The notes beneath the pieces are model-generated. The model made no database searches. It was not told the DNA's origin and saw nothing but the letters and a program-made list of their open reading frames with translations. The translations under genes and the position numbers were made by a program. A stretch of DNA of 64,000 nucleotides from Shinisaurus crocodilurus (taxonomy: Eukaryota > Chordata > Lepidosauria > Squamata > Shinisauridae), in NCBI GenBank assembly GCA_021292165.1, contig CM037878.1, positions 235,071,546-235,135,545 on the forward strand, given 5' to 3'. Of the stretch, positions 11,719-23,406 are shown piece by piece (position 1 is the stretch's first letter; the number at the start of each line of letters is the position of its first letter).

Positions 11719-12414
11719 TTAATTTAAACAATCCAGAGGTGAATACTTCTACTGGAAGTATAAGTTTTAGAGTTTCTGACAATAAAAGTTCCTAGGGATG
11801 CTTGTAACTTAAGTCACACTATTGTTCTCACTAGCAATAATCTCTAGCCAAAAAACCAATGTCATTTCAATTGCTCTGGGTCTTATACACTGCAGTCATC
11901 TTCACCTGAACTGGTTCCTCATTCACAATAAAAATTTTTTAAAAAAAGCAGAACAAGAAAAAATGGCAACACAGCAATCTATCAGGAGGAAAAATTATTA
12001 AGCAATAATAGCAAAGAGACATTCTAAAGATGAATTCAAACTAATAAAGCTTCATCCCTACTGTATTAAATGCAAAAAGAAAATCTGATTAGAATAGTAT
12101 TAAAGTAGCAGTTAAGAGTCACAACAGATCAGGAAATGAGCAAGCTGAATTTCTACTTGCTGTACTAACTCATATGTATTAAACATCCTTTATAGTTTGG
12201 TGTGCATTTTGTAATAACAATAATTTATTAAATGCACATTTCCCTTAAAAATGAGATTCACATGAAATTTATCCGTTTTATCAGTGCTCCATTCCTATTC
12301 TTTTCCCCTGTTCCAACAATTATCCATTTCCTTGAGCATTATATAAGCAAAACAGTGGGCAACAAGAGGATCCTTATACTAAATTTTTAATAAAGGCAGA
12401 AGTAATCTCAAATA

Positions 12415-12497
12415 GTGCAATCCTGTCCATGTCAGATACAAGTCCCACTAAGTTCAATGGGGCTTACTGCCAGGTAAGTGTGGGTAGGATTGCAGCC
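12415..12497. mobile_element. Short palindromic MITE, 'tgcaatcct...aggattgca' type (copy 1)
   Basis: About 83 bp bounded by 'tgcaatcctgtccatg' and its near complement 'gggtaggattgca', with a centre 'agtcccactaagttcaatgg' that is itself nearly self-complementary. Related copies are at 12511, 53690/54010 and 58483. Confidence 0.75.
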
Positions 12498-12510
12498 TAA
12501 AACCCTAACA

Positions 12511-12599
12511 ACATAAGCTTATACATGTTTACTCAGAAGTCAGTCCCATTGTTTTCAATGGTGCTTTGTTCCAGGAAAGTATACATAGAATTGCAGCCC
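12511..12599. mobile_element. Short palindromic MITE, 'tgcaatcct' type (copy 2)
   Basis: It starts about 14 bp after the previous copy in the same orientation. Recognisable by 'tttactcagaagtcagtccc', 'ttttcaatgg' and the terminal 'acatagaattgcagccc'. More diverged at its left end than copy 1. Confidence 0.65.
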
Positions 12600-13071
12600 A
12601 ACTAAAATTCTGGTACTATGGAGGACCATAGCTGAACATGCATGTATATTTGACTTGGATCGTTTCAAAGATAAATTTTGTATTTTTTTTCCTTATTGCA
12701 CATTTCAAAATCCATGTCAGGTATTGATATCTGAGTACTGGAGCCCAGGTCTGGGGCACTGGGTTGAATCTAAAGGCTCCCTTCCTCAGACAGAAGGAGT
12801 CCTTCCATTAACAAAGGTGTTGTTGTACACCACCTCTTTTTATCCTACCCTATGCAAGGAAGTAGGCAGGAGCTGGTAGCCAGTTGCAGGGCTGAGTTAT
12901 TCTCAGCCATACTTTCAGGGGCTGGCACTGTGAATCATTACATGGTTGGCACAATAGTAATAGTCCTCAACCACCTCCTGTGCATTTAGATTGTTCAATT
13001 AAGCAAATATAAGGCAAGTTATTGGTAGGCATATTATACATAACAGACCAGAATCTTAGCACTGAGATATT

Positions 13072-13511
13072 GGGCCGGTTCGCACGACCCAGACTGCGGG
13101 CGGGGGAGGCACCACGGGGCGATCTGTCGGGTCCAGCGGGGCGCCGCATATGACCTGTGCCCCATGCGCGTGGGCAGACCCCGGTGGAGCCGGCAGTCCC
13201 CACACCGGAGTGCGGGCCTCCCGGCACTAGGGGGTGGGGCCCTGGGATGCCCAGAGGGGCTGTTTGCCCCTACAGGCTGGAGCAGCGGCAGCTCTGGCTG
13301 CTCTGGGCTGCCACCTCTGTGCGGCCCCTGCAGGATGGCTGCGCGCTGTTCGCACAGCAGGGTGGCCACGCGCGGTAGGGGCTTACCCCTCTACCACCCA
13401 TGGTCACCTTGCGTGCATCCCGTGCGGGCACCCCCGGTCGGCGTTCACATGACACGAGAATTGCGGGGGACTTCTGCTCCCCCGCGGTTCCCGTGTCGTG
13501 TGAACACGCCC
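13072..13511. mobile_element. GC-rich 440-bp inverted-repeat element (copy 1)
   Basis: Ends 'gggccggttcgcacgac' and, reading inward from the right, 'gggcgtgttcacacgac' form terminal inverted repeats. The interior is strikingly CpG-rich compared with the AT-rich flanks. A subterminal palindrome surrounds 'ctgctcccccgcggttcc'. The element at 25614-26048 is the same family in the opposite orientation: 'taggggcttacccctctacc' here corresponds to 'aggataagcccctaccgcg' there. Open frames inside (for example 13164-13598) cross the element without any domain. Superfamily and target-site duplication are not resolved. Confidence 0.75.
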
Positions 13512-13734
13512 ATTAACTTTGTGGAAACTACTGGAAACACTTTCTGCAAAATAGAGTTCTGTGTGACAGGAAGCAGCATTCCATGTGGTTCAATGTAGTT
13601 GTGTGGAGAGTTTCCATGCCTAAATTTCAAATGTTACAGCTGCCATGTGGAGTGGTGCCACATGCAACCAATTTTCAGGAAGTCTCCAGATAAAAGAGTA
13701 GTGCATTAAGTGTCCCTTACTACTGCTGCTTAGA

Positions 13735-13871
13735 CCAGCCTTGTCTAATGTGGTAGTATAAAACGGCTGGAAGGCACAACTCCCATAAGCCTGATAATTG
13801 GCTATGCTAGCTGGAGCTGATGGGAGTTGTAGTCCGAAACATCTGGAGAGCAACACATTGGGAAAGGCTGG
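13735..13871. mobile_element. Palindromic MITE, 'CCTTCCCCAACNTGGTG' type (copy 1, diverged)
   Basis: A hairpin-type element with ends 'accagccttgtctaatgtgg' and 'cacattgggaaaggctgg' and the centre 'agctgatgggagttgtagtc'. Copies at 15934, 19458 and 27344 share the layout. Confidence 0.7.
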
Positions 13872-15933
13872 CATAGACTCAAGGGTGATGGGCAGCATGA
13901 TGATCTCTTGTTCAGGGATACAACATTTGTGATTCTTTGGTATTTGTGATTCTTTGGAACCAACATGGTCAAAGAAACAAGCACAAACTGTACCACTGAG
14001 CTGGGTATGGGCCCTCCTATGGTCTACAGGGGGAAAATGTCTAGCATCGGTTTGCCAGATGTATGTGCAGAAAGTAGGCAGCTCTTTTGCTATCATGTGT
14101 CCCAGCAGACTGTAGCAAATGATCATTCAGATCCTAGTATACACACATCCTATGATAGCATTGTAATGCTTTTCTACAGATATCATGCTCATGGTTCTGT
14201 TTTGTTTAGGTACAAGCAGAAGAAAGAAACAGGAGAAACAAAAAAAGCATGATTTCTGGAGAAAAGAAATTATGCTGCTCTCCTCCTGGATTTCAAGAGA
14301 CTGGCAGAATTGAATGACAACAGGTAAAACTCAAAATTTGTGTAGAACAAATGTATGCACTAAAACAGAAAAGAAAGACTGGATTTTAATGATCAGTTTA
14401 GGTGTTGATTCTAGTATTCTAGAGACATAGTAGTACATTTAACATGCTATTGCCTGCTCCTAAAGCAGCAATCATTTTATTGCCTCTGCCCTAGGACAAC
14501 TTTTCCATTGTTTGGTGTCAAGGCACTGCCTATTTCTTTGAGAATCCCTTGTCTCTTTTGTCCCTAAGAGCAGCAATCTGGAGTGGTACAGCCAAGACAC
14601 AGGTTTATCATTTCAGTGAGAGCTATACCACACTCATGGCCATTTTGCAGATCTGTGAAGTTTCCTGATAAATAAGGGCATCTACATACAGGAAAATACA
14701 TAGAAGAAAATCTACACACTCTTGACAATTTAAAAGCAAACTTCCATTACTGTTTGTTTGTTTGTTTGTTTGTTTAAAGTATTTTTTATCCTGTTCCTCA
14801 GTCAAAAAGGCTACTGGAGTGGATTACATATAATCAGTAACACAAGACAGTTGCTGTCCACAGGCTAACAATCTAAAAAGACACGGCACCCAAGGAAAAA
14901 GGAATGGGGAGCGAAGAGGGGGGAAATTAAGTCTTTCAGCAGGGCTGGTGGAATGCCTCTGCTTCCAACTCTCATCTCCCTCAGTATAGCCTAGCAATAC
15001 GCATCAGCACTACTACCACTAAAATGAGGTAGGAGGAGATGTGCAGCCAGCACATGTTAGTGTAGGCACTCTAAATATACTTATTGTGTACCCACTAACT
15101 TCATAAGACTAAAAGTGGTCCTGACTTACACACACACACACACACACACACACACTGATATAGTTTTAACTGTGGTGGCACAAGCAAATATTTGGAACCA
15201 GGCTGTTAGCTCCAGTATTTGCTTCATGCAATAGTAAAATCATTATCACATTATAAACAAAAATGCTTTCCATTGAGAGAGACTCAGCGAGTGTAATGTG
15301 TACAAAATATCATCATGAACCAAATTTTCTTTTTCTACTTACATTTGTGATACCCTGTTGACTCTAGTAGGTTTGTTAGCATGGTGGGGACATAATTTAA
15401 AATGTAATAGAAGGTGTAAGAGGAAGAAGCATTTTTTATACAGTAGAGATGTCTGCAAAACAACAACTGGCCAGTGCACAAAGGAGTTAGTAGGATGCCA
15501 TAAACAGGATATTGCAGCTCTTTTGTTGATATTCTGAAAATAATTATGATTTTGAGCTGTCAGAAAGATTCAGTGCAACAATTATGGTCATCACCAGCTG
15601 ACATTCCACCTAGGAAAACCTTTTCAAACACCAAGCCTTCTGCAACATTAATGTGCTATTAAAGCAAGGAGGAATAGAACTCCCACAAGATGCAGGCTCA
15701 GCATCATAGCTAAACACTGCTCTATGAGGTAAACCTTTACATATGCCTGATGATAACTATTCCTCAAATGTCAGCTTGGAATCTTATCCCACCCTCCACC
15801 CCTTTAATCTCATCAATACTATTAATTACTATTCTTTATGCCCAGTTCCCTACAATGAAGTGATGAAACAACAGTTTAAGCTGAGCAACAAAACAATTTT
15901 CAACCCTACAATGAACTAGAGCACAATGTAAAA
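13872..15933. other. No gene recognised; microsatellites and a possible LINE 3' tail
   Basis: At 14750-14960 a (GTTT)n run followed by 'tttttatcctgttcctcag' and 'tactggagtggattacat' looks like the reverse of a LINE 3' tail common in squamate genomes, but there is no coding part. A CA repeat lies at 15128-15155. A 'gtgattctttgg' phrase is duplicated at about 13929-13957. The rest is unassigned. Confidence 0.4.
15128..15155. repeat. (CA)n microsatellite
   Basis: Uninterrupted CA dinucleotides. Confidence 0.95.
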
Positions 15934-16063
15934 CAGCCTTCCCCAATCTGGTGCTCTCCAGATGTTTTGGACTCTCACCAGCCCCAGCCAGCATGGCCAA
16001 TGTTCAAGAATTCTGGGAGTTGTAGTCCAAAACATCTGGAGGGTACCAGGTTGGAGAAGGCTG
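15934..16063. mobile_element. Palindromic MITE, 'CCTTCCCCAACNTGGTG' type (copy 2)
   Basis: Ends 'cagccttccccaatctggtg' and 'taccaggttggagaaggctg' are inverted complements. Subterminal arms 'ctccagatgttttggact' and 'gtccaaaacatctggag' also pair, giving an almost full-length hairpin around 'gccagcatggccaatg'. The clearest copy of this family in the window. Confidence 0.85.
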
Positions 16064-16759
16064 ATATAAAGAATTTGCAACAGGCAACAACTGCTTTCAG
16101 TTAACCCCCTCCCGCCAGTGCATGTTCCTGTTAACTGGAGCATTTTCCTTATGGCTCAGATTCTTGGGTGAATCTGAGCCTGGATTTAGGCTTTGGAGTA
16201 ATAGGCCCTCTTCACCAGCACTTAACATTGCCAAGGGAATTCTGTCTGCCTCATCTGGCCCCCGGCATCATGTAGTTCAATGAGTTAGACAGTCCTCAAG
16301 TGGAGTTCCTGTCTCCTCCACTGAGTCTCAAAACATTGATGGGTTGCTCTGAGGATGCGCTCCTCATCTCCTAAAAATGCTTCAAGGTGCTCACTAGTTT
16401 TTTTTCTTTTTCCTCCCCTTCTTCTGCTTAGCCCTCATTGCATCTGCCTGGAACTACTAATTGCTATCATTCATCTATTTAGGGTGCAATCTAATGGGAC
16501 TGCCCGTAGCCCTCCAAACCTGGAGGGTTTTGGGCATCCTGTGCATAGTGGGAGGAGCATAGATGCAAAGATAGCATCCACACTCCTCCTGCTCTGCTAA
16601 GCAGCTAGATGGCTGATTTCAGCCATCTATCTGCAGTGCTTCAGAAGGGGGGGGAGAAGGCTGAGGTGCCGCCAAGATAGGGGGGTGAAAATCTGATGGA
16701 GTTTCATGATTTGGTCCCCTGGATTTTGATTTGCCAGCCCTGCACTGGCGTTAACTCGC

Positions 16760-17224
16760 TACGGTGTGAGTCGAGCCAGCTTGTAGACTTTCATCTCTAA
16801 GGTGAGCCATGACATGCGCATTTAAAAAACAAAACATTTTTTTTAAAAAAATTGTTAATTTGTGTAAAAAGTAAATTTGTGTAAAACTGGCCGATTTGTG
16901 CAAATCAGCACCTGAAAAACCTGTGGTTCTTGCACGATTTGCACAAATTGGCCAATTTTATGCAAAAGCGTGCTAGATCCACTTGCTTTTCGGGTACTGA
17001 TTAGTGTGAAAAGGGCAAAATACTGTGATTAGCATAATTTGTATAAATGTATGTAAATTGCACGATTTGCGCAAATTTCCTTAGGTTTTTTTTTTTAATG
17101 TGCAAACCATGGCCTGTCTTAAAGATGGAAGTCACAGAATCCCCCCAACTTGACCAGCTTCCAATAATTGGATCAGAAGCAGGCAGGAAGCCCATCGAGC
17201 TCAAAAAACATCAGCACATCCCTA
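16760..17224 (-). mobile_element. hAT-like MITE, TAGGNATGTG type (copy in reverse, diverged)
   Basis: The right end '...cagcacatcccta' is the complement of the TAGGNATGTG terminus. Inside, 'ggccgatttgtgcaaat' is the complement of a segment in the 48956 element ('cacaaatcggcc'). The span of 465 bp from a left terminus 'tacggtgtgag' is close to the ~440 bp of the other two copies. Its flanks do not show matching 8-bp target duplications, so the left boundary is provisional. Confidence 0.55.
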
Positions 17225-17697
17225 CCCAGCCATATATAGGTGGTTCCTTAGCCCCTCCCCCTGCTGTACAAGGGTCTGAAGCTGACCCCATACATTTTGC
17301 TGAATGTGGGGAAGGGACAATATCCCTTCCCTTTCCACTAGTAGTGGGAAGTTCAGATCAGGGTATCTAGGGTTAGGTTTTCATTGGCTGAGAGAATGTC
17401 AAGAGTCTTCATTTAAAAATGTATAATTTAATCAAGTATTGGAGAAGTGCACAGCAAATGAACAGCTGCATCTGTTCAACTCCCCCCCACACACACACCG
17501 TTTCACACCTGCTGCATCACTCATGAACCATTTGCTTCTATTGAGAGGATGACAAAATACAGTCATGTCCTTCTTTTGACCCATCAATCACCTGTTGTGT
17601 GAGGGGGAGGAAGTCCAGGGTGCAGAATGTGGCTCAGGGTGCAGAGCATTTACCGAACTCCTTTCCCTCTCTTTATGAGTTCCAGCTGTGCTGGTTC

Positions 17698-18030
17698 TCA
17701 CTTTTGAAGGCCCTTGGGCAAGACACCTTCAATGGACCCCCTTCGTCAGAGAGCCTACCTTCTCACTGCCATTGTCAATAGCTACTGCTCCTTCTCATCC
17801 CCTTTCTCATCATTGCTACGCTTGACAGGCAGAGAGCAAGCAGGCAGTGGCATCTACTGCTCCTCCTCACCACCACCAGCACCATTGTGTGGGCCAGGGT
17901 AAGAGGCAGGTCAACAAGCAGGTTACAGTGAGGAAGAGGAAGTCCAGAAGCCTCTTGTTGGTGGTTCCCTGCTGGGGTGTGGGTTCTCAGCAGGTTCCCA
18001 ACCACATCTACCTTTGATGCTGGCCCTGAG
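17698..18030 (+). repeat. Unclassified ~340-bp interspersed repeat (copy 1)
   Basis: Shares an ordered series of phrases with the reverse strand of 24341-24683: 'ggcccttgggcaagac', 'ctaccttctcactgcc', 'gcatctactgctcctcc', 'ggtgtgggttctcagcag', 'ctttgatgctggccctgag'. Neither terminal inverted repeats nor a poly(A) or LINE tail is obvious. Confidence 0.7.
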
Positions 18031-18039
18031 TTCCAAGCA

Positions 18040-19450
18040 CAGTCCATCTGTCTGACTGTTAAAAGAGGATGAGGTACCCTTTAATCAGCTTTGTTCAGCC
18101 CTATCAGTTACCTGACTTCACAATGCCAACAAGAGATGGCAACCATCCAACGTCATGTGATAGAACAGCAGAGTACAATATCTAGAACACAGGTGGATTT
18201 TCACAGCAATTTTGTATCATTTTTGGTATGATTATATAACGTTCTAAGTGCATTCCCAAACATTAGGGCACATTAGGACATTCATCACACCAAATATAAG
18301 AAGTAGGATACACTTAGGTACAGGGTCTATTTGGTACAATGTTCATGGAGAACAAGGGGGGAAATAAAAGGAAATAAAAATGTAATCGTTCAGGAATTGT
18401 ACAAAAAAACACTGCAACGTGTCCGCAGTCTCAGCTTATGCAGACTCTGGACTTCATCGCAAACAGGTGCTTGGGGGCTCTCCTGTACACTGACAGCTGA
18501 GAGCTCCCTGACAATTTCAGAAACATCACCATGAAGTTCTTATCTGTGTTTCTCATTCGGGGAAAGATTCTTTTTAAAATGTTGTGGTTACTATGGGAAA
18601 GTGCCACAATCTTTTGTCGTACTGTGTGCTGCAATGTAGCCATTTGTCAGAATGTCACACGCACTGCAGGATCTCATTGAGGTGTCATGCCCTCAAACCC
18701 ATTCCTCCTGCCAACAGAGAGACACAATAAAACATGGCTAAGCACTGTGAAGAAAATAAATCGCTTTGTTTGTCAGGATCGTTCGGAGATGCAGCTTCAC
18801 TCTGAGCAGCACTCCCCCATGTTATCTAAACACAGTTCATCACATGCACAGATAAGAACTGTGGTGGAACACGTAGATTGCGGAATCATTATTTATAGAG
18901 CTTCCAGAACAATTTCTAGTGCCAATGAATGAACTCCTAGAGAGTTGGGTTTTTTTCTTCTTATTTTTATTCAGTAATATTATTTTTAATTCACGTAAGA
19001 ATGTAGGTTTTACATAGATAGTACTGGAGGTTTCTTACCTGTTACTTTTGTTTTTTTTAATGGATTTTTTTTTTATTTTGAAATAAAATTGAAACAAAAA
19101 AGAACATGCAACAATGGAACAATGCAATCCTATACATGTTTGTTTGTTTATTGCTTTTTTAATCCACCCAATAACAAATTTTCTCTGGGCGGATTACATA
19201 TGGTTAAAAGGATAAAATGCAATACCGATAGTTAAAAGTATAAAATACAATGCAAAATAACAAACAGCACAGGATATATAAGAACAGCCATAAAATCTCA
19301 AAACCAAGTCTCTAAAATGCAGCCTAAATGTTAAAAAAACTCATTATTTACAATCCTAAGTATTTTTTAAATAACTTTAAAAACTTGTATTTTATATTAT
19401 ATAATCATTTTTATTGTTTGTATCATGCCGAACATCTGAAAAGTTTAACA
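18040..19450. other. No gene recognised; possible LINE-type 3' end near 19.14-19.33 kb
   Basis: At about 19140-19330 the reverse strand reads as an AT-rich 3' region ending in 'taatccgcccagagaaaat', 'ttgggtggattaaaaaagc' and an AAAC-rich tail, resembling LINE 3' ends in squamates. Nothing else is recognised. The segment 18370-18640 looks non-repetitive, but its two overlapping frames (67 and 70 codons) carry no domain. Confidence 0.4.
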
Positions 19451-19457
19451 TTTAGGA

Positions 19458-19592
19458 TAGCCTTCCCCAACATGGTGCCTTCCAGAAGTTTTTGAGTACA
19501 ACTCCTACCATTTCTGACCTACTGATCATGCTGGTTGGGACTGATGGGAATTGTAGTCCAAAGCATTTAAAGGACACCATGGCGGGGAAGGG
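19458..19592. mobile_element. Palindromic MITE, 'CCTTCCCCAACNTGGTG' type (copy 3)
   Basis: Ends 'tagccttccccaacatggtg' and 'caccatggcggggaaggg'. Centre 'gggactgatgggaattgta'. Same arrangement as 15934-16063. Confidence 0.8.
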
Positions 19593-20022
19593 TGATTTAG
19601 GGTATATCAATGTATATGGAATTCTAGTGATACTAAAAGCAAAAGTGTGTCGTTTTTGTTAATTTTTGCTGTTTTATCATCGCATAGCTTTTTTTTTATT
19701 ACATGGGATTTTATTGTGTAAGGCTTCAGGGGTGGGGGCTATTGCTGTTAAAAGTGGCTAGAAATGTTTTAAATAAAAAAATAATAGCCGCAAATATGGA
19801 AATGAAACGGGGCCACTGTTATCAGTACCAATCTGCTATGGTTGGTTTTGAATGGTGTTTGGAGCCCCCTCCTTTCTGCTGATCCTTTCGTAGATTAATA
19901 CCTTTGGATTAGCAATATTAGAATGAGGGTAGTGGAATTTCAACATGCCAGTCTCACACAAATTAATTGTCATAAGATCTAAAGAATAAGATCTTCCATA
20001 TTTTCCATCAAATATAACTGCT

Positions 20023-20051
20023 GTGTGCGCGCGCGCGTATGTGTGTGTGTT
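20023..20051. repeat. Alternating purine-pyrimidine tract (TG/CG)n
   Basis: A GTGTGCGCGCGCGCG run followed by TATGTG and (TG)n. Such alternating tracts can adopt Z-DNA; here it is simply a microsatellite. Confidence 0.85.
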
Positions 20052-20744
20052 ACAGAATGACTGAGAATGATTGATGAATGTATGCATAGTTTCAAAAAGG
20101 TAAATCAGATCGCAATATCTTTTATTAGGCCAGTTTTCAAATTAGTGATTATTTCCCCCCCACCTCAGGATAAAACAAAAGTTAACCAGAGTCCAGTTAA
20201 AAAGGAAAAATGGATTATGCAAGATTGTGGTTATTATAATTATACTGTCTCTGGAATATTCCATGGACTATATCACAATCTTCAACATACAGTAGGCCAG
20301 GGTGCCCTCATACTCTGCCTGTCTGATCTCATCTCCCAGGCCTCACAGCTTTGTGTGGGTGAGTTGTGCAAGCCTCAAGTAGGGGTTCCATCCCTATAAA
20401 TCCTTGTGGCCTTGATGGAACATATGGGACAAAGCTTCCCTTAAAAGATGCCTCAGGGTGCTCACCGAATTTTGGGTTACCGTTTTCTGCCTCCCCTTGA
20501 ATGTGCACTTGCCTATGTACCATTCTGCTGCCTTCATTGGTCTGCATAACCTACTCTACATTCTACCACCCTTATACCAGCCTCAATTCCAGGTCAGTGT
20601 GGCATGGGCAAGAACAAAAAATGAACTAAACGACAGCCACCTCCAGGCACAGGTGTCTAGGCCAGCAGGGTGAAATATTCATACATAGCCTCAAAATCTA
20701 GTGACCAGTACTTCACACTGGTTCCTGGGTGTGTGAGTGCTAAG

Positions 20745-21200
20745 TAGTGGTGGGACCGAGCCTTCAGCTGACTTGTGGCTCGCTCAGGGCTCGGCCCTCC
20801 GCGGCGCCCGATCTCACTCTTCAGAGGACCCCCTGCCGCTGCTGGACCGCCACAGGACCTCCCCGCCCCCCCCCGCTGCTCCGGCGCGCTGGACCCCCAC
20901 CCGTGCTCTGTTTTGGCGGCGGGAACCAGGGTAACAGGGCTTAAACAGCCCTGTTGCCCTGGTTTCCCCCGCCAAAAACAGAGCGCGGGGGTCCAGCGCA
21001 ACGGAGCATGGTCCCGTCACGTCACTTCCTCCGCGCCGGATGTGACGTGATGGGACCAGCGGGCGGGGAGGCAGGCTTTCTGCAGAGCCGGAGAGCCTGC
21101 AGGTAAGCTCACGGGGCTGGCAGAGAGCCCGCGCGGACACGAGCAGGCCCAGTTTGGGCCTCACTTGTGTCTGCTGGGCTACTCGGCTACACCCCTAGAC
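20745..21200. mobile_element. GC-rich fold-back DNA element
   Basis: Two nested inverted repeats are visible. The outer pair is 'tagtggtgggaccgag' at the left end and, read inward from the right, 'taggggtgtagccgag'. An inner pair around 20890-21000 uses 'gcgctggacccccaccc'...'gctctgttttggcgg' against 'ccgccaaaaacagagcg'...'gggggtccagcgc'. A third smaller palindrome surrounds 'cgtcacttcctccgcg'. A 7-bp direct repeat 'tgctaag' flanks the element (20738-20744 and 21201-21207). It would fit an 8-bp hAT-type duplication with one mismatch. CpG-rich; no transposase. Confidence 0.65.
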
Positions 21201-21296
21201 TGCTAAGCCATGATGAAATACAGAGGATAGAGGCAGAGCAAAGCTTTTAAAGTGTTCTGCTGCTACCTCCACTTCAAGGGCCATGAGGTCTTTAGC

Positions 21297-21361
21297 TAGG
21301 ATGGCCACTTGCGAAACACCCCCAAAGTGGACACCAATTTGCATAAAAATGGCAGCATATG

Positions 21362-21395
<34 letters not shown>

Positions 21396-21673
21396 AATTT
21401 AGAAATAATTATTAGAGTTTAAAAAGAAATATAGCACATCTCACCATGGTGTGGAAGACTGTGACCTGTGTGCCTTGATCAGTCTGCTGTCCAGGTGCTG
21501 TTGATGGGCAACTTCAAGGCCCATCTCTTACTTCTGATGGATCTTTATCTTTAAACTGGGCTTGGAATGGACAGCCCTTCGAATAGAGGATGTCTTCAAA
21601 ACAGAGGACAATCCTCTGGCAGCCCTTCAAATAGAGGGCTGCCCTGTGTAAAAGAGGACGTATGGCCACCCTA
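21297..21673 (+). mobile_element. TAGGNTGGCCA-type inverted-repeat miniature element (copy 2, best ends)
   Basis: Left end 'taggatggccacttgc' and right end '...tatggccaccct a' are inverted complements. The internal (TA)n at 21364-21392 has expanded inside the element just before 'atgcaaatttagaaata'. The right third repeats 'aaatagagg' and 'cttcaaa' phrases. It supplies the terminal structure for the three other copies. Confidence 0.8.
21364..21392. repeat. (TA)n microsatellite inside a MITE
   Basis: Uninterrupted TA dinucleotides within the element at 21297-21673. Confidence 0.95.
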
Positions 21674-21679
21674 CGTTAG

Positions 21680-23160
21680 CTGGACTTTCCTCCTGCTTCT
21701 CTCATGCGTTGGTTGCAAAGCCGCTCCCACACAACTTCAATGTGAAGCTGAGATAAGTACTGCTCTCCTGCCTCAACTATGCACATTAAATTCCAGTTGC
21801 CTTCACAATACTGAGGTTCCTAAGGGAAATATCGAACCTAAGATTTAGAAGAGGCATTTTCCCTGTTACGAGCCAAGTCATTTTTATTCTCTGAGTGCCT
21901 TCTCAATATGTTCCTCATGCAGGTGAGTCAGTCTATGAGAGAAATAGCTTAGTGAAATGCAAAGACATCTTACATGTGGGAAACAAATTCTTCACCGTTG
22001 ATGCTTTCAGAACTCAGTACCCTTCCGGTGAGGTACTGAGAAATTGGGGAAATAAACCAGCATTCTTCCTGCAGCCATATATCTCTGGAAAGAATTGACA
22101 CAGATATCTCAGTTAGAATATGTTCATCTATGGAATGGTGATTTCAGCCAGATGTTCTTTTTTTAATGTTGTTTGATTAGCGATCTTATTTATAGTTTTA
22201 GTTTCAACTGATACCACCTCTATACAATTGTTATGGTACTTTATTGATTTCACACTTCCTTGGTTACACATTGCACCTGAGGAGCTATTTTAATGCCCAC
22301 TGCTTTTAAGGCATTGACCATTTTCCTGGTGAAGCAAATAAACGAATAAATACCCTTACCCTGCCACAACGATAACTTGTACTAGCAAGTAGCAAGCAGA
22401 CTTCCACATAAAAGATTCCGGCCATTGCAGTTCATTGATTTAGCAGTGTGCACTGCATTTCAATGTTGTACACAGCTCCTGTTGTTTTATTTTTTTTTTC
22501 CTTTAGGAGTTTCTCTTTCTCCCCCCCCCCCACCTTTTTTTTGTTAAGGGAGAAAATAGTCAAAGAACTGACACCACATCTCTCTTTCCTTTAGATATTT
22601 AGAATTAGAAATTTGTTACCATTGTGGCTGCAGTTACCAATCTTAGACAAATGCTGCAAATCGAACCTCAGTCTTTCCAGAGCAGAAAGATTTGCCACAA
22701 GAGGCCTAAATAGGAACTCTCGAGTCCTCTTACTAAGCTATTGTGCTTCAGCTCAACAGGCACCCTGAAGGCTTTTTAACTACAGTTTCTTTTCAATCAT
22801 CTTCCCCAGCCCCCACTTCTACAAGCAGGCCATTTTTGACAAATAAAGGTCACCATGCTATTCTAGAGGCCTTTGTCAAAAATTAGATTTAATAAACTTG
22901 CACTGCATCACAGATGAAACATAATTATTCAAAGTGTCTAATCTGGGGATATTGATCAAACAGAATAGCTGTTTATTGGAATGAGAAAACATTTTCTAAA
23001 AAACAACAACAACAGAGTAAGTAAGGAAATCTGGGAATTTCTCATCTATCCCCTCCCACACACACACACACACTCAATGTGAGGAAATGAGGATAAGATC
23101 CAGATTATTATATTTTCCAAGTTTGTGTGTGTCTCTCAGTCCAATGGTAACACTTCTACA
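21680..23160. other. No gene recognised
   Basis: A 67-codon frame at 21895-22098 has unremarkable composition and no domain I recognise. A sequence like a 3' splice site (ttcctcatgcag) lies just before it, but on its own that does not make an exon. Homopolymer runs occur at 22486-22545. CA repeat at about 23057-23073. Confidence 0.4.
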
Positions 23161-23166
23161 AGACAG

Positions 23167-23406
23167 AGGGTTGGATCCAGATTTACGCAGGAGCAACTGT
23201 GTCAGTGGAAGTGGACTTCTCTGCTCCCTCCATCCCACGGCAGCCCCAGAGAATCAGGGGACCCTGCTGAATGGGGTGAGCTGTGGTGTGTGTGTGTGGG
23301 GAGGGGATCCCGCAAAATCAGACAGAGACCTTCTGTGAGTGGATCCCTTCCTCTTGCAGAAGAAGGTCCTTTCCTCTCACAGAAGGCAGATCCTGGATCC
23401 AACCCG
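23167..23406. mobile_element. Inverted-repeat miniature element, 'GGGTTGGATCCAG' type
   Basis: Starts 'gggttggatccagatt' and ends 'agatcctggatccaaccc', giving terminal inverted repeats of about 13 bp. An internal fold pairs 'accttctgtgagtggatcc' with 'tcctctcacagaaggcaga'. No coding capacity, no confirmed target duplication. Confidence 0.6.

Noticed and set aside
13164..13598. 144-codon open frame in GC-rich DNA
   Set aside because: It runs across a non-coding inverted-repeat element; several frames on both strands are open there because of high GC, and no domain is recognisable.
21895..22098. Possible host exon (67 codons)
   Set aside because: No recognisable domain, no convincing splice sites on both sides, and length within chance expectation.
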